Assembly (NCBI GenBank): GCA_017548385.1
Contig: JAFZAE010000277.1
Location: forward strand, 1-50,657
Source of the DNA: Prevotella sp.
GTDB lineage: Bacteria; Bacteroidota; Bacteroidia; Bacteroidales; Bacteroidaceae
Direction of reading: 5' to 3'
Length of the DNA stretch: 50,657 bases
The notes under the pieces were generated by a model. It ran no database searches and was not told the DNA's origin. It saw only the letters and a program-made list of their open reading frames with translations. Every line of letters starts with the position of its first letter. Position 1 is the stretch's first letter. Shown piece after piece: positions 15,352-23,833 of this stretch. A program made the translations under genes and the position numbers.

Positions 15352-17097
15352 TTATCTTGCAAGCCACTCCTCGGGATTGAGTTTTTTTGTTTCCCTACGC
15401 AACTGAAATTGTAGCATGTTGTCATCGCCAACAGTGCCAAGTGCTTGACGTGTTGTCACTTTCTGACCGCTGCGAACATGTACATTACGGAAGTTGCAAT
15501 AGACAGAGATAAAGTCGCCATGACGAACCATAACCACTTTTTGTCCTGCAACACTAACCACAGCACTTACCTCACCATCATAAACAGCTCGCACTGTTGC
15601 ACCTGGTTGACAGAGCAAATCGATACCTTTATTATCAAGACGAACACCATTGAGACCTTCAACATCATGCTGCCCGAAACGATTTACAATCTTGTATGAG
15701 CCTGTTACGGGCATAGGTAGACGACCTTTATTTGACTCAAAACTGCCACTGATCTGTCTGTCGACGGCAGACATTCTCTCTGCTTTCTCCTCTTCAAGTG
15801 CAGCAGCCTGGGCTTCCCTTTCGCGACGCTGAGTTTCTGCGGCAGCTTTTTGTTCTGCTGCTACACGGGCAGATTCAGCTTCACGAGCTGCTTGTTGGGC
15901 ACGTTGCTGTTCCTCAGCGGCTTTGCGGGCCTTCTCTTCTGCGGCTCGTGCTTCGGCTTCTGCCTTGCGAGCGCGGGCTTCTGCTTCTCGACGCTCTTTG
16001 GCAGCAGCTTCTTGGCGTGCTTTTTCCTCAGCCTCACGTTTCGCTTTCGCACGTGCTTCAGCTGCTGCTTTTTCCTCAGCCAAGAGCCTTTCGTGCTCTC
16101 TTGCTGCTTTTTCTGCCTCTGCTTTCAAACGTGCCTCCTCTGCTTTGGCTGCGGCTATTCGCCTTTGTTCTTCTAGACGGGCTTTTTCGGCCTCAGCTCT
16201 TCGTTTTGCCTCAGCCTCAGCACGTTGTTTTGCTGCTTCGGCCTCAGCTTTTCGTTTGGCTTCGGCCTCAGCCCTAAGACGCGCTTTCTCCACTTCAACA
16301 GCTACAAGCCTGTCGATTTCGGCATTGATTTGTTCTCGTTTTTTCTCTTGTTCCGAGATAATTACTTGAATGGTGCGTTGTTCGTTTTTAAGATCATTCA
16401 CCACTTTCTCTTGTTCACTATGCTTTTCACGCAATTCTGCTTCTGCAACTTTTCCTTTGTTGAGAAGGTCATTCTTTTGCCCTTTGACAATTTTGAGCTG
16501 TTCATTCTTTTGGTTGATTTCCTCCTGCTTTCCCTTAATTTGTTCGCCTTGTGAACGTTGGAATGACGCATACTCTTGTACAAACCTTAGCCGACGGTAA
16601 GCTTGTGTGAGATTTTGGGCACTGAAAATGAACATTAATTTATCTTGAATAGACCGGTGTTTGGCCATTTCACGTAGTGACTTGACATATTTTTGTTGGC
16701 GGTCTTTCAACTGATCTTGCAACGTAGCCATCTGCGAGTTGAGAATGTCGATGTTGTTGTCAAGTGTTTTGATGTCATTTTCATAACCTTCGATGTCTTT
16801 TTGCTTTGAAGTAATCTCTCCGTTGATAACCAACAGATTCTGAAGACGCTGTTCTACATCTGCCTTGTTGGCATGCAGACGGTTTTGCTGTGCACGGATT
16901 TCTTCCTCAACTTTCTTGAGCTCCGACTGTTGCCCCCTAATCTCTTTGGTAGGGGTGTATGTGGATTTCTTTGAAGTGGAGGCTTTACCTTTTTTCGTGG
17001 TCGTCGTGGTGCGGTGTCCTGTCGTTGACCTGCGCCGCTGTGCTGACATAGGCAGAATCATGAAAACTGCCATCAAAAATACGATGTATCTTTTCAT
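15352..17097 (-). CDS. EnvC-like murein hydrolase activator with degenerate LytM domain
   Basis: 581 residues. A signal peptide (MKRYIVFLMAVFMILPMSAQ) is followed by a basic/Thr-rich stretch, a long coiled coil (residues about 55-270), then about 180 residues of Ala/Glu/Lys/Arg repeats such as RAEAEAKRRAEAEKARLEEQ, and a C-terminal LytM/M23 domain (from about residue 465). The LytM zinc site is damaged: the usual HxGxD region reads DNKGIDLL, and the region expected to hold HxH reads VYCNFRNVHV. The protein is therefore probably an activator of a cell-separation amidase, like EnvC, rather than a hydrolase. It is the last gene of the dut/TPR/DUF4292 operon; its ATG overlaps the preceding stop by 4 bp. 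Confidence 0.85.
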   Translation of the reverse strand: MKRYIVFLMAVFMILPMSAQRRRSTTGHRTTTTTKKGKASTSKKSTYTPTKEIRGQQSELKKVEEEIRAQQNRLHANKADVEQRLQNLLVINGEITSKQKDIEGYENDIKTLDNNIDILNSQMATLQDQLKDRQQKYVKSLREMAKHRSIQDKLMFIFSAQNLTQAYRRLRFVQEYASFQRSQGEQIKGKQEEINQKNEQLKIVKGQKNDLLNKGKVAEAELREKHSEQEKVVNDLKNEQRTIQVIISEQEKKREQINAEIDRLVAVEVEKARLRAEAEAKRKAEAEAAKQRAEAEAKRRAEAEKARLEEQRRIAAAKAEEARLKAEAEKAAREHERLLAEEKAAAEARAKAKREAEEKARQEAAAKERREAEARARKAEAEARAAEEKARKAAEEQQRAQQAAREAESARVAAEQKAAAETQRREREAQAAALEEEKAERMSAVDRQISGSFESNKGRLPMPVTGSYKIVNRFGQHDVEGLNGVRLDNKGIDLLCQPGATVRAVYDGEVSAVVSVAGQKVVMVRHGDFISVYCNFRNVHVRSGQKVTTRQALGTVGDDNMLQFQLRRETKKLNPEEWLAR

Positions 17098-17963
17098 TTT
17101 ATATTCATTATCTGATTTATAACGTCTTGAAATTTTACAGGTTTATATTTCTTGGGAACTTTTGTAATGACATCCCATCCTCCATCGTTTTTAAGTCCAT
17201 TCATATTAATGGTCACTGTCATCTCCTTGCCACTTGAAATGGTGAACTTGACAGTATGTTGTGTAGGAAACTGTGATGACTGGAATTGCTTAAACTTCCC
17301 ATATTGCCAGAAAAGCATGGATTTCCCGCTATTACCATTGTAAATTGCTGTGGCATTGTTGATAAGTGCTGTGGCTAGGTCGGTGTCCCAGGTGTATTTC
17401 ATTTTTCCGTCAGAAATACTAATGGTACTGCCATCCTTTTCAAACATTTTCATCTCTCGATCTTGCATTTGTGTAGTACCAGGCACAAATAGCTGATTCC
17501 AAAATAATGCCTGAAGTGACTTGAAGTTAATTCCATTGTTTTTGAGAAAACTCACATCATTGTAGCCCACTTTGACAAATTGCTTGTGGATACGATCCAT
17601 AATAAGCACACTGTCGGGGGTAAACTCCATTCTTCCAACCTCCACGAGGCCCATAGGCGACAATTGAATACGTATTACCTCGTCCCTTTTCATGGAAATT
17701 TTTCCATCAACAGAAATGTCTTTACTGCCGGATTTCAGATTAAAATCGATGCTGCTCACAATGTTCTTTTCAGTAACAGCATTGTCGCACACTTTTTTTA
17801 TATAATTGTATGTGACTTCGGGAATGTTGGTCGTTTGCACTGTCGGCAAGTCGACAGTGGGGTCGGAGGTGGTATCTTTTAATGCCTTTTTTGAGGAGCC
17901 ACATGCCCCTAACAAAAAAGGTAAGGCCAGTATTACTGTTATGATTATTTTCTGTCTGTTCAT
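17094..17963 (-). CDS. DUF4292 lipoprotein (LolA/LolB-like fold likely)
   Basis: 289 residues. The N-terminus is a lipoprotein signal (MNRQKIIITVILALPFLLGACGSS) with lipobox LGAC, so it should be lipid-anchored. The mature part is a beta-rich domain with lines such as ISVDGKISMKRDEVIRIQLSP, VEVGRMEFTPDSVLIMDR and QFVKVGYNDVSFL, recognisable as the DUF4292 family of Bacteroidetes. Its fold is thought to resemble LolA/LolB lipoprotein carriers; that function is an inference. It lies between a TPR protein (2 bp upstream) and the EnvC-like gene (4-bp overlap), implying tight cotranslation and a shared envelope role. Confidence 0.85.
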   Translation of the reverse strand: MNRQKIIITVILALPFLLGACGSSKKALKDTTSDPTVDLPTVQTTNIPEVTYNYIKKVCDNAVTEKNIVSSIDFNLKSGSKDISVDGKISMKRDEVIRIQLSPMGLVEVGRMEFTPDSVLIMDRIHKQFVKVGYNDVSFLKNNGINFKSLQALFWNQLFVPGTTQMQDREMKMFEKDGSTISISDGKMKYTWDTDLATALINNATAIYNGNSGKSMLFWQYGKFKQFQSSQFPTQHTVKFTISSGKEMTVTINMNGLKNDGGWDVITKVPKKYKPVKFQDVINQIMNIK

Positions 17964-17965
17964 AA

Positions 17966-19732
17966 TTATTTAGTGATGTATTTTCTTGTTTTTATTTTCT
18001 TTTCAAGTAAATCCTTGCTTTCGCTTCCTTGTTCGAGCGCTTCCTGCCAATATTCCACAGCCTTGTCCGCCTCGTTGCACATAATGTAGATGTCTCCGGC
18101 ATGTTCAGTAATCACATTATCATGATTGGTGTTGTTGCGTACAGCTTGGTCAATGTAAATTTTAGCTTCTTCATAGCGCTCTTGCATGAAAAGAATCCAT
18201 GCATATGTGTCGAGGTAGGTGGAGTTGTTGGGCTCTGCTTTTACTGTGCGATAGCTCATCTGTTCAGCCTCGGCGAGCCTCTCTCCTTTTTCGCTCAGAT
18301 AGTAAGCGTAGTTGTTGAGGCAGTTGATGTTGTTGGGATTCCAATTCAGACAATTGTCGTATGCTTCGAATGCCTCTTTGTCGTGACCTTTCTGGTGAAG
18401 CAGGTCGCCAGTAATCTCGTAGAAGTCGGATGCTAATGAGGCATTGCTGTTGCTGTCAATTCTGCCGATACCCTTCTTGAATACCTCAAGGGTGGCATCA
18501 AATTCACCTTTTTGATACAGAGCCAGTCCCATGAAATAATAGAAGGCAAGATTTTCAGGGTTGTATTCTAAAGCAGGCTTGCATTGGGAGATTACTCGGT
18601 CGTAGTCTTTCTCCTCCCAAATGGCTTGCAATAATTTGATGCGCACGTTATCTTTGTCAGGGGCTATGGAGAGTACTCTTTCCCAGGCGGCATTAATATC
18701 CTTCTGTGGCATGTGCTTGAGTTCCATATATGTGGCACAAATCTCGGCAATGTCAGCATCGGGCTTAGGTACATCAAGCATTTTATCAAAAATGGACAAT
18801 ACTGCGGTACTGTCACCACCCTCGTTTTCACTGTCCATGATAATCTGATGAAGTAGCGAGATTTTGTCGGATGTTTCAGAGTTGTTGCTTAACAATATCC
18901 TCTCGGTTATTTCCATAACTTGTTTGTCGTTGCCCTCTTCTTTGTAGTAATCAAGCAGTGACATCAAGGCTAAAATATTATCAGGTTCTTTACGTAGTAC
19001 ATGGTTGTATTCTGCCAAAGCGTCCTTTTTCTTGCCATTCTGCAAAAGCCAGTTACCCATCATCACTCGGTAGTTTAAGTCGTTGGGAAACTGTCGTGCC
19101 ATTTCTTTGAGCACCTTCAGTTCCTCTTTTTTCTTGCCTTGTTTTGCATAAATCTGCATACGTGACAGGGCGATATCCTCTGATGGGCCTTCAAGCAGTT
19201 CAATCTTGTCGATTACCCTTAGCATACCATCGTAATTATGGTCCAGTTGGTAGAGCTGACTCAAAATGCCAAGCACATCTGTACGTGTTGGCGATATTTC
19301 AGCCAATCTCTCATATACACGTGTAGCTCTTTCGTAATCATCTACTTTGATGAGTGTATGTCCGAGTCTTTCTAGATATGTGTTGTTGGATGGGCTGAGA
19401 GACGCTGCCTGTTCCATACATAACAATGCCAAACTATCCTCTCTCAATTCATTGTAATAGGTTGCTAGGTTGAAGTATGTTTCTGCTGAAGAGGGATTGA
19501 TCTCAAGACAATGGCGCAAAAGGTCGTAGGCGGCAGCATAGTTGCCCATGTTTTCCTGACGGATGGCTTCAAGATAGAAATAGGAGAAACGATGGGTATC
19601 ATCGATGCTGAACAGGGGTGCAGCCTCTGGCTTCACCTCTTTTGCTTCATGTCGCTTTTGCGCAGTGGCTCCTGTTGCCACTAACAGCAAAACCAACGAT
19701 AACAGCCATCGTATCTGAAAAACCTTTGACAT
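17966..19732 (-). CDS. Exported tetratricopeptide repeat protein
   Basis: 588 residues with a signal peptide (MSKVFQIRWLLSLVLLLVATGATAQ) followed almost entirely by TPR-like helical hairpins. Clear examples are NYAAAYDLLRHCLEINPSS, AETYFNLATYYNELREDSLA, and DALAEYNHVLRKEPDN. TPR arrays are protein-interaction scaffolds, so this is likely a periplasmic or outer-membrane-side adaptor. Six bases separate it from dut upstream and two from the DUF4292 gene downstream. The order dut / TPR / DUF4292 / EnvC-like is, as far as I recall, conserved in Bacteroidetes. Exact partners unknown. Confidence 0.85.
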   Translation of the reverse strand: MSKVFQIRWLLSLVLLLVATGATAQKRHEAKEVKPEAAPLFSIDDTHRFSYFYLEAIRQENMGNYAAAYDLLRHCLEINPSSAETYFNLATYYNELREDSLALLCMEQAASLSPSNNTYLERLGHTLIKVDDYERATRVYERLAEISPTRTDVLGILSQLYQLDHNYDGMLRVIDKIELLEGPSEDIALSRMQIYAKQGKKKEELKVLKEMARQFPNDLNYRVMMGNWLLQNGKKKDALAEYNHVLRKEPDNILALMSLLDYYKEEGNDKQVMEITERILLSNNSETSDKISLLHQIIMDSENEGGDSTAVLSIFDKMLDVPKPDADIAEICATYMELKHMPQKDINAAWERVLSIAPDKDNVRIKLLQAIWEEKDYDRVISQCKPALEYNPENLAFYYFMGLALYQKGEFDATLEVFKKGIGRIDSNSNASLASDFYEITGDLLHQKGHDKEAFEAYDNCLNWNPNNINCLNNYAYYLSEKGERLAEAEQMSYRTVKAEPNNSTYLDTYAWILFMQERYEEAKIYIDQAVRNNTNHDNVITEHAGDIYIMCNEADKAVEYWQEALEQGSESKDLLEKKIKTRKYITK

Positions 19733-19738
19733 TATATT

Positions 19739-20176
19739 CTATTTTATACCTGTATGGCCATATCCACCCTCACCACGCTCTGTATCATCGAGTGTTTCCA
19801 CTATCTGAAATTCTCCCTGTTCATGTCTTGCGATGACCATCTGGGCAATACGCTCACCATCGTTGACGATAAAGTCGGTAGATGAAAAGTTCACCAACAA
19901 GACCATCACCTCACCACGGTAGTCGGCATCTATGGTGCCAGGTGTGTTAAGCACGGTGACTCCATACTTAAAAGCCAAACCGCTACGTGGTCTGATCTGT
20001 GCTTCATAACCTTGTGGTAAAGCTATATGTAGCCCGGTGGGTATAAGTCTTCTTTCCAATGGTTTTAGACAGATTGGCGCATCAATGTTGGCGCGTAAAT
20101 CCATCCCGGCACTTTGAGAGGTGGCATATTCGGGGAGTTTTTGTCTCCCTTTGTTGATTACTTTTATTTTAATCAT
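19739..20176 (-). CDS. dut: dUTP diphosphatase
   Basis: Hydrolyses dUTP to dUMP and PPi, keeping uracil out of DNA and feeding thymidylate synthesis. 145 residues, the length of the trimeric enzyme. All five motifs are present: [33 protein letters not shown], and the C-terminal arm [10 protein letters not shown]. It is the first gene of the four-gene leftward operon, with a TAnnTTTG element 29 bp upstream. A second dNTP-pool enzyme, dgt, is transcribed divergently from the same intergenic region. Confidence 0.97.
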   Translation of the reverse strand: MIKIKVINKGRQKLPEYATSQSAGMDLRANIDAPICLKPLERRLIPTGLHIALPQGYEAQIRPRSGLAFKYGVTVLNTPGTIDADYRGEVMVLLVNFSSTDFIVNDGERIAQMVIARHEQGEFQIVETLDDTERGEGGYGHTGIK

Positions 20177-20204
20177 ACTTATTAATCGAAAGAAAATGAA
20201 TGTG

Positions 20205-20212
20205 CAAAAATA
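20205..20212 (-). promoter_or_regulatory. dut operon promoter -7 element
   Basis: Minus-strand TATTTTTG, 29 bp before the dut ATG; it drives the four-gene operon. Confidence 0.65.
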
Positions 20213-20276
20213 GCGATTATTCTCTAAATTTCGTCATTTTTAAACTTAAAATGACTGTTTTTAGACAATTTTAGTT

Positions 20277-20284
20277 TACTTTTG
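20277..20284 (+). promoter_or_regulatory. dgt promoter -7 element
   Basis: TACTTTTG fits TAnnTTTG. An in-frame GTG at 20287 lies only 3 bp away, too close to serve as a start, so translation should begin at 20350. Confidence 0.65.
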
Positions 20285-20349
20285 CGGTGAGCAATAGATT
20301 ATTAATCCCGAAGACCACTAAACATGGTCTTCTATTACATTCATATGCT

Positions 20350-21687
20350 ATGAATTGGTTACAACTTATCTCAAATAAGCGACTTGGTCAAGAAGAAAGA
20401 CATTCGTCACGGCACGACGATCGTTCGGAATTCAAGCGTGACAGCGACAGACTCATATTTTCGGCACCATTCCGGCGTTTGCAAAATAAAACGCAGGTCT
20501 TTCCACTTCCCGGCAGTGTCTTCGTGCATAATCGTTTGACACATAGTCTTGAGGTATCTACCGTGGGGATGTCGCTTGGCAATGATGTGAAACGTATGCT
20601 ATGTGAGCGTCATAGTGAATTAAAGGACACTTTGTTTGAGGAGATTGGAACCATCGTCTCGTCCGCGTGTATGGCTCATGATATGGGAAATCCTCCCTTC
20701 GGACATTCTGGGGAAAAAGCTATACAGGCTTTTTTTACAGAAGGGGCAGGAGAATCTCTGCGTGGATGTTTGTCACCGCAGTTTTGGAGCGACATCACTC
20801 ATTTTGAAGGTAATGCCAATGCTTTTCGGTTGCTCACACATCGCTTTAAGGGAAGGCGTGAGGGCGGGTTTGTGCTAACTTACTCTATGTTGGCATCCAT
20901 AGTGAAATATCCTTATTCGTCTCTTGCTGCGGGAAAGAAGGGGAAATTCGGATTCTTCGCTTCAGAGAGAGACTATTATGAGAGAATTGCGTCGGATTTA
21001 GGTATACGCCGTCTTTCTGGGCCTGACGAGCCACTCCGTTATGTACGGCATCCTTTGGTCTTTCTTGTTGAAGCAGCCGATGACATATGTTACGAAATTA
21101 TGGATATTGAAGATGCCCATAAGTTGAAAATCTTATCGTTTGAGGAGACAGAGCATCTGCTGCTGGGCTTTTTTGATGAGGAGACACAACAGCATATTCG
21201 GCAACGTATCATAGACGAGCAAATCACAGACGACAATGAAAAGGTTGTCTATATGCGATCGTGCGTAATTGGCATACTTGAGAAAGAGTGTGCTCAAGTG
21301 TTTGTGCAGAATGAGGAGAGTATACTCAAAGGAGAATTTGAGGGAAGTTTGATAAGCCATATCAGCGAACGTCAACTCAAGGCATATCGGCGGTGCTCAG
21401 AAATATCTGTGGAAAAAATCTATAACAGTAAGCCTGTGCTTGATGTTGAACTGTCTGGATATAAAATTATGGCTACTTTGATGGAGCAGATGGTAGAGGC
21501 AGCCGTAAATCCATGGCGCTTCTATTCAAGACAGTTGTTACAGCGCGTGAGCAGTCAATATGATATTGGTTCCGACAATCTTGAGACACGTATTATGGCA
21601 GTCATCGACTATATTAGTGGGATGACCGATATCTACGCACTCGATATCTATCAGAAAATCAATGGTATTTCACTACCTATCGTATGA
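20350..21687 (+). CDS. dgt: Deoxyguanosinetriphosphate triphosphohydrolase-like HD protein
   Basis: 445 residues. It converts dNTPs (classically dGTP) to nucleoside plus triphosphate and so trims the nucleotide pool. Metal-binding HD-domain residues are visible: His65 in NRLTHSLEVS, and His110-Asp111 in CMAHDMGNPPFGHSGE. A third Asp lies in LVEAADDICYEIMDIEDAH, and the substrate-site region begins RDSDRLIFSAPFRRLQNKTQV-like at residue 30. I chose the ATG at 20350 (MNWLQLIS) because the GTG at 20287 overlaps the expected transcript start. Family members differ in dNTP preference, so the exact substrate is not certain. The 3' end is 19 bp from the convergent GlsB-like gene. Confidence 0.92.
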   Translation: MNWLQLISNKRLGQEERHSSRHDDRSEFKRDSDRLIFSAPFRRLQNKTQVFPLPGSVFVHNRLTHSLEVSTVGMSLGNDVKRMLCERHSELKDTLFEEIGTIVSSACMAHDMGNPPFGHSGEKAIQAFFTEGAGESLRGCLSPQFWSDITHFEGNANAFRLLTHRFKGRREGGFVLTYSMLASIVKYPYSSLAAGKKGKFGFFASERDYYERIASDLGIRRLSGPDEPLRYVRHPLVFLVEAADDICYEIMDIEDAHKLKILSFEETEHLLLGFFDEETQQHIRQRIIDEQITDDNEKVVYMRSCVIGILEKECAQVFVQNEESILKGEFEGSLISHISERQLKAYRRCSEISVEKIYNSKPVLDVELSGYKIMATLMEQMVEAAVNPWRFYSRQLLQRVSSQYDIGSDNLETRIMAVIDYISGMTDIYALDIYQKINGISLPIV

Positions 21688-21706
21688 CATGAAGACCAGG
21701 TCTTGG

Positions 21707-22711
21707 TTAGTTCTTCAATCCACGACCTATTTCTTGTGAAAGCATTTTACCAAAATCCCCCGATGGCAGTTGCAAAGGGTGTTCCTTGACAAAGGAGTCA
21801 ATGTGGCGGCGACGTTTCTCTTCAAGTATTTCATCTACAGCGATAAGGATGCCTGTCTCCTCAACATCTCCAAAGTCATCATTAATCGCCGTTCCAAACA
21901 TCTTCATTGTTGGACTAAGTCCCATGTAAGCATTCACAAGAGGTGGAATGTTGATTCCCAGTTTGCGAATTTCGGTGTTGAGGATACGATAATCTTCGCG
22001 AAGAGAATCACCACAAAGCACTTTGGACAACTCTTGAATGTCTGTGTCAAGTTTGAGGGGATTCATTGGAATAATGAGATTCTCCTTGTCGCCAAAATGC
22101 TTGTTTAGAAAATATAGTATCATGTCTCTTCCGATGCGAATATAAGACGGATACATGGTCATCTTGCCGAAAAAATACTTAACATTTGGCATAATTACCG
22201 TGAGGGCACCAAGGCCATCCCATAGGTTGTCAAGGGCAAACAGACTTTTGGACCCCATTTTACTACTCTGATAGGGGAGTGTCACATAGGAACGGGCAAG
22301 TTCAATGGTCTGGGGAAGGTATTCCTTGATAAACTTCTCTGAAAAATGGAAAATATGACTTGTAGCAAGAATTGGCTGGCCATTGCTGTCGAAGTCAACC
22401 TCATTTCCTAATTTGTAGCGATATCCACCGATAATTTCTTCCTCCTCAGGATTCCACACAAGCAGTTGCTTGTAGCAATTATCCATTAGATCAAACTCGT
22501 CGAGGTCAACTTCTTTTCCTGTTCCACCTCCGGCTGCACGGAAAACCTCCTCACGCTGTCGGCCTATCTCCCGGACAACATTGGGAGAATCGTGGATATC
22601 GACGATAAAAATCTGATTATGACTTTTATTCGTCATTCGGAGTTGCTTGTCGGGAGTAAGTTCGCTTTTAAGTAGTTGTTTGTCTACTGGGGGGATAATA
22701 GGTTGCTCCAT
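21707..22711 (-). CDS. glsB: GNAT/hemolysin-like N-acyltransferase, GlsB-like
   Basis: 334 residues. It belongs to the acyl-ACP-dependent GNAT group that includes ornithine-lipid OlsB and 'hemolysin' proteins. Family-typical stretches are VFRAAGGGTGKEVDLDEFD and YVTLPYQSSKMGSKSLFALDNLW. In Bacteroides the homologue GlsB N-acylates glycine with a 3-hydroxy fatty acid, and its partner GlsA adds a second acyl chain to form glycine lipid. The gene directly follows a GlsA-like acyltransferase with a 26-bp gap, which supports that assignment. Glycine versus another amino acid as acceptor is inferred from the Bacteroides system, not visible here. Symbol given with moderate confidence. Confidence 0.75.
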   Translation of the reverse strand: MEQPIIPPVDKQLLKSELTPDKQLRMTNKSHNQIFIVDIHDSPNVVREIGRQREEVFRAAGGGTGKEVDLDEFDLMDNCYKQLLVWNPEEEEIIGGYRYKLGNEVDFDSNGQPILATSHIFHFSEKFIKEYLPQTIELARSYVTLPYQSSKMGSKSLFALDNLWDGLGALTVIMPNVKYFFGKMTMYPSYIRIGRDMILYFLNKHFGDKENLIIPMNPLKLDTDIQELSKVLCGDSLREDYRILNTEIRKLGINIPPLVNAYMGLSPTMKMFGTAINDDFGDVEETGILIAVDEILEEKRRRHIDSFVKEHPLQLPSGDFGKMLSQEIGRGLKN

Positions 22712-22737
22712 ATAAATGATTGTCTTACATTAAGTTG

Positions 22738-23565
22738 TTACAATTCGTACACCAAATCTTGAACGTATTGAGCCCATGCCGCAGGTGTCTTCGACTTATC
22801 GAATGTCTGCCAAGGAATAGGCTTGCCAATAGCCACACGAAATGTTTTGTGGGCATTCTTGTACATCTCATCGACAAGATACAGCATCGCAACATTGAAT
22901 TTAATACCCATCTTTTTGCTGACATTTGCAACACGATAGAAAAAATTGGAGTTGCTACCCCCAAAATGGATGGGAACAACGTCACGATGAGTTTCTACGC
23001 TCTTCGATATAAATGTCTTTTTCCATGGCAAGTCCCGGATTACTCTATTCGTCTTCCTAGAACAAAGACCGGCAGGGAACATAAGCATATGGCTATCGCT
23101 ACGAAAACCTGTGTTGACCATGGCTGGGAAATTCCGACTTTGCGACCCTGTCTTATTAATTGGTATGCATAGAGGTGCCAATCCGGGAAGATTCATGAGC
23201 AAATCGTTGACTAAATACTTGAAATTGCCATCATAATGACGGCCAATGATGGCACCCAGAGCCACACCGTCCTCACCGCCAAGGGGGTGGTTGCTTACAA
23301 AGGTGTAGAGACGACCATCGTCTTTGTCGGGGAGGTTTTCCTCGCCTACTACATCCAATGTCATGTCAAGATAGCGCACACACTCTTCAAGCCATTCAAC
23401 TCCTTTCTTGTCACGACTCTCCCAAAGAAACTTGTTGACTTCATCCTGGTGAATGGTACGTCGAAGCCATCCTTTTACAAACCAAGGTACAAACTTTGAC
23501 TTCTTGCCCATTTTGTCAGCAAGTACTTTGTTGATGTCGATTGTTTTCTCTGTTATTTCATTCAT
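22738..23565 (-). CDS. glsA: PlsC-like O-acyltransferase, GlsA-like
   Basis: 275 residues. The acyltransferase block is VSNHPLGGEDG, the His/Asp motif in the extended form seen in this lipid subfamily, followed by PGLAPLCIPINKTGSQ and LMFPAGLCSRK, matching the later glycerol-acyltransferase blocks. It likely acylates the hydroxyl of the N-acyl amino acid made by the next gene, giving glycine lipid in the membrane. The frame opens further upstream, but a TAnnTTTG element at 23590-23597 overlaps that region, so the ATG at 23565 (MNEITEK) is the start. It is divergent from the dcw cluster and first in a two-gene operon. Confidence 0.75.
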   Translation of the reverse strand: MNEITEKTIDINKVLADKMGKKSKFVPWFVKGWLRRTIHQDEVNKFLWESRDKKGVEWLEECVRYLDMTLDVVGEENLPDKDDGRLYTFVSNHPLGGEDGVALGAIIGRHYDGNFKYLVNDLLMNLPGLAPLCIPINKTGSQSRNFPAMVNTGFRSDSHMLMFPAGLCSRKTNRVIRDLPWKKTFISKSVETHRDVVPIHFGGSNSNFFYRVANVSKKMGIKFNVAMLYLVDEMYKNAHKTFRVAIGKPIPWQTFDKSKTPAAWAQYVQDLVYEL

Positions 23566-23589
23566 GGGACTGCGAATGCTAATGAATTG

Positions 23590-23597
23590 CAAAAATA
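23590..23597 (-). promoter_or_regulatory. glsA promoter -7 element
   Basis: Minus-strand TATTTTTG, 25 bp before the glsA-like ATG. Confidence 0.65.
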
Positions 23598-23649
23598 AAC
23601 TTTCTTTTTGAAATAAGTGACATTTTTTGAGAAAAATCGAAAAAAAACT

Positions 23650-23657
23650 TATTTTTG
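23650..23657 (+). promoter_or_regulatory. Possible distal dcw promoter
   Basis: TATTTTTG matches TAnnTTTG on the plus strand about 180 bp before mraZ. If used, it would produce a long leader that passes through the inverted repeat at 23688-23729. The region is A/T-rich, so chance is possible. Confidence 0.3.
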
Positions 23658-23687
23658 TTTGCTATTTTGGCTGAAAAAATGCCATGT

Positions 23688-23729
23688 GAAGAGTCCCTCT
23701 TAGGGAAAAAATATTTGTTTGAACTCTTC
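23688..23729 (+). repeat. Nested inverted repeat upstream of mraZ
   Basis: Outer arms GAAGAGT (23688-23694) and ACTCTTC (23723-23729) are exact complements. The inner arms CCCT (23695-23698) and AGGG (23702-23705) form a small hairpin beside them. It could be a leader RNA structure or a palindromic protein site. Confidence 0.45.
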
Positions 23730-23763
23730 AGAAATATACTCCAAAAAAAAATAATAAAAAAAT

Positions 23764-23811
23764 GTGGGGAAATGTGGGGGATTGTGGGGAAAAATGTGTA
23801 ATTTTGTGGCG
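23764..23811 (+). promoter_or_regulatory. Phased MraZ-box operator
   Basis: GTGGGG occurs at 23764, 23774 and 23784, exactly one helical turn apart. Weaker GTG cores follow at 23796 and 23806. E. coli MraZ is known to bind GTGG(G/A) direct repeats spaced by 5 nt, which is this arrangement. The array covers the expected -33 region of the proximal promoter, so it should allow autoregulation of mraZ and the downstream cluster. Confidence 0.8.
23799..23806 (+). promoter_or_regulatory. Proximal dcw promoter -7 element
   Basis: TAATTTTG fits TAnnTTTG and lies 27 bp before the mraZ ATG, immediately downstream of and touching the MraZ-box array. Confidence 0.65.
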
Positions 23812-23833
23812 ATTTGCAATAAATGCTACAGAA

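Noticed and set aside
15798-16369. Plus-strand open frames over the Ala/Glu/Arg repeat of the EnvC-like gene
   Set aside because: Repetitive low-complexity DNA opens several frames; the proteins are Leu/Ser/Phe-rich without start signals or domains.
21688-21706. Terminator between dgt and the GlsB-like gene
   Set aside because: Only a 5-bp AAGAC/GTCTT stem with a 3-nt loop and no T-run could be found; not strong enough to call.
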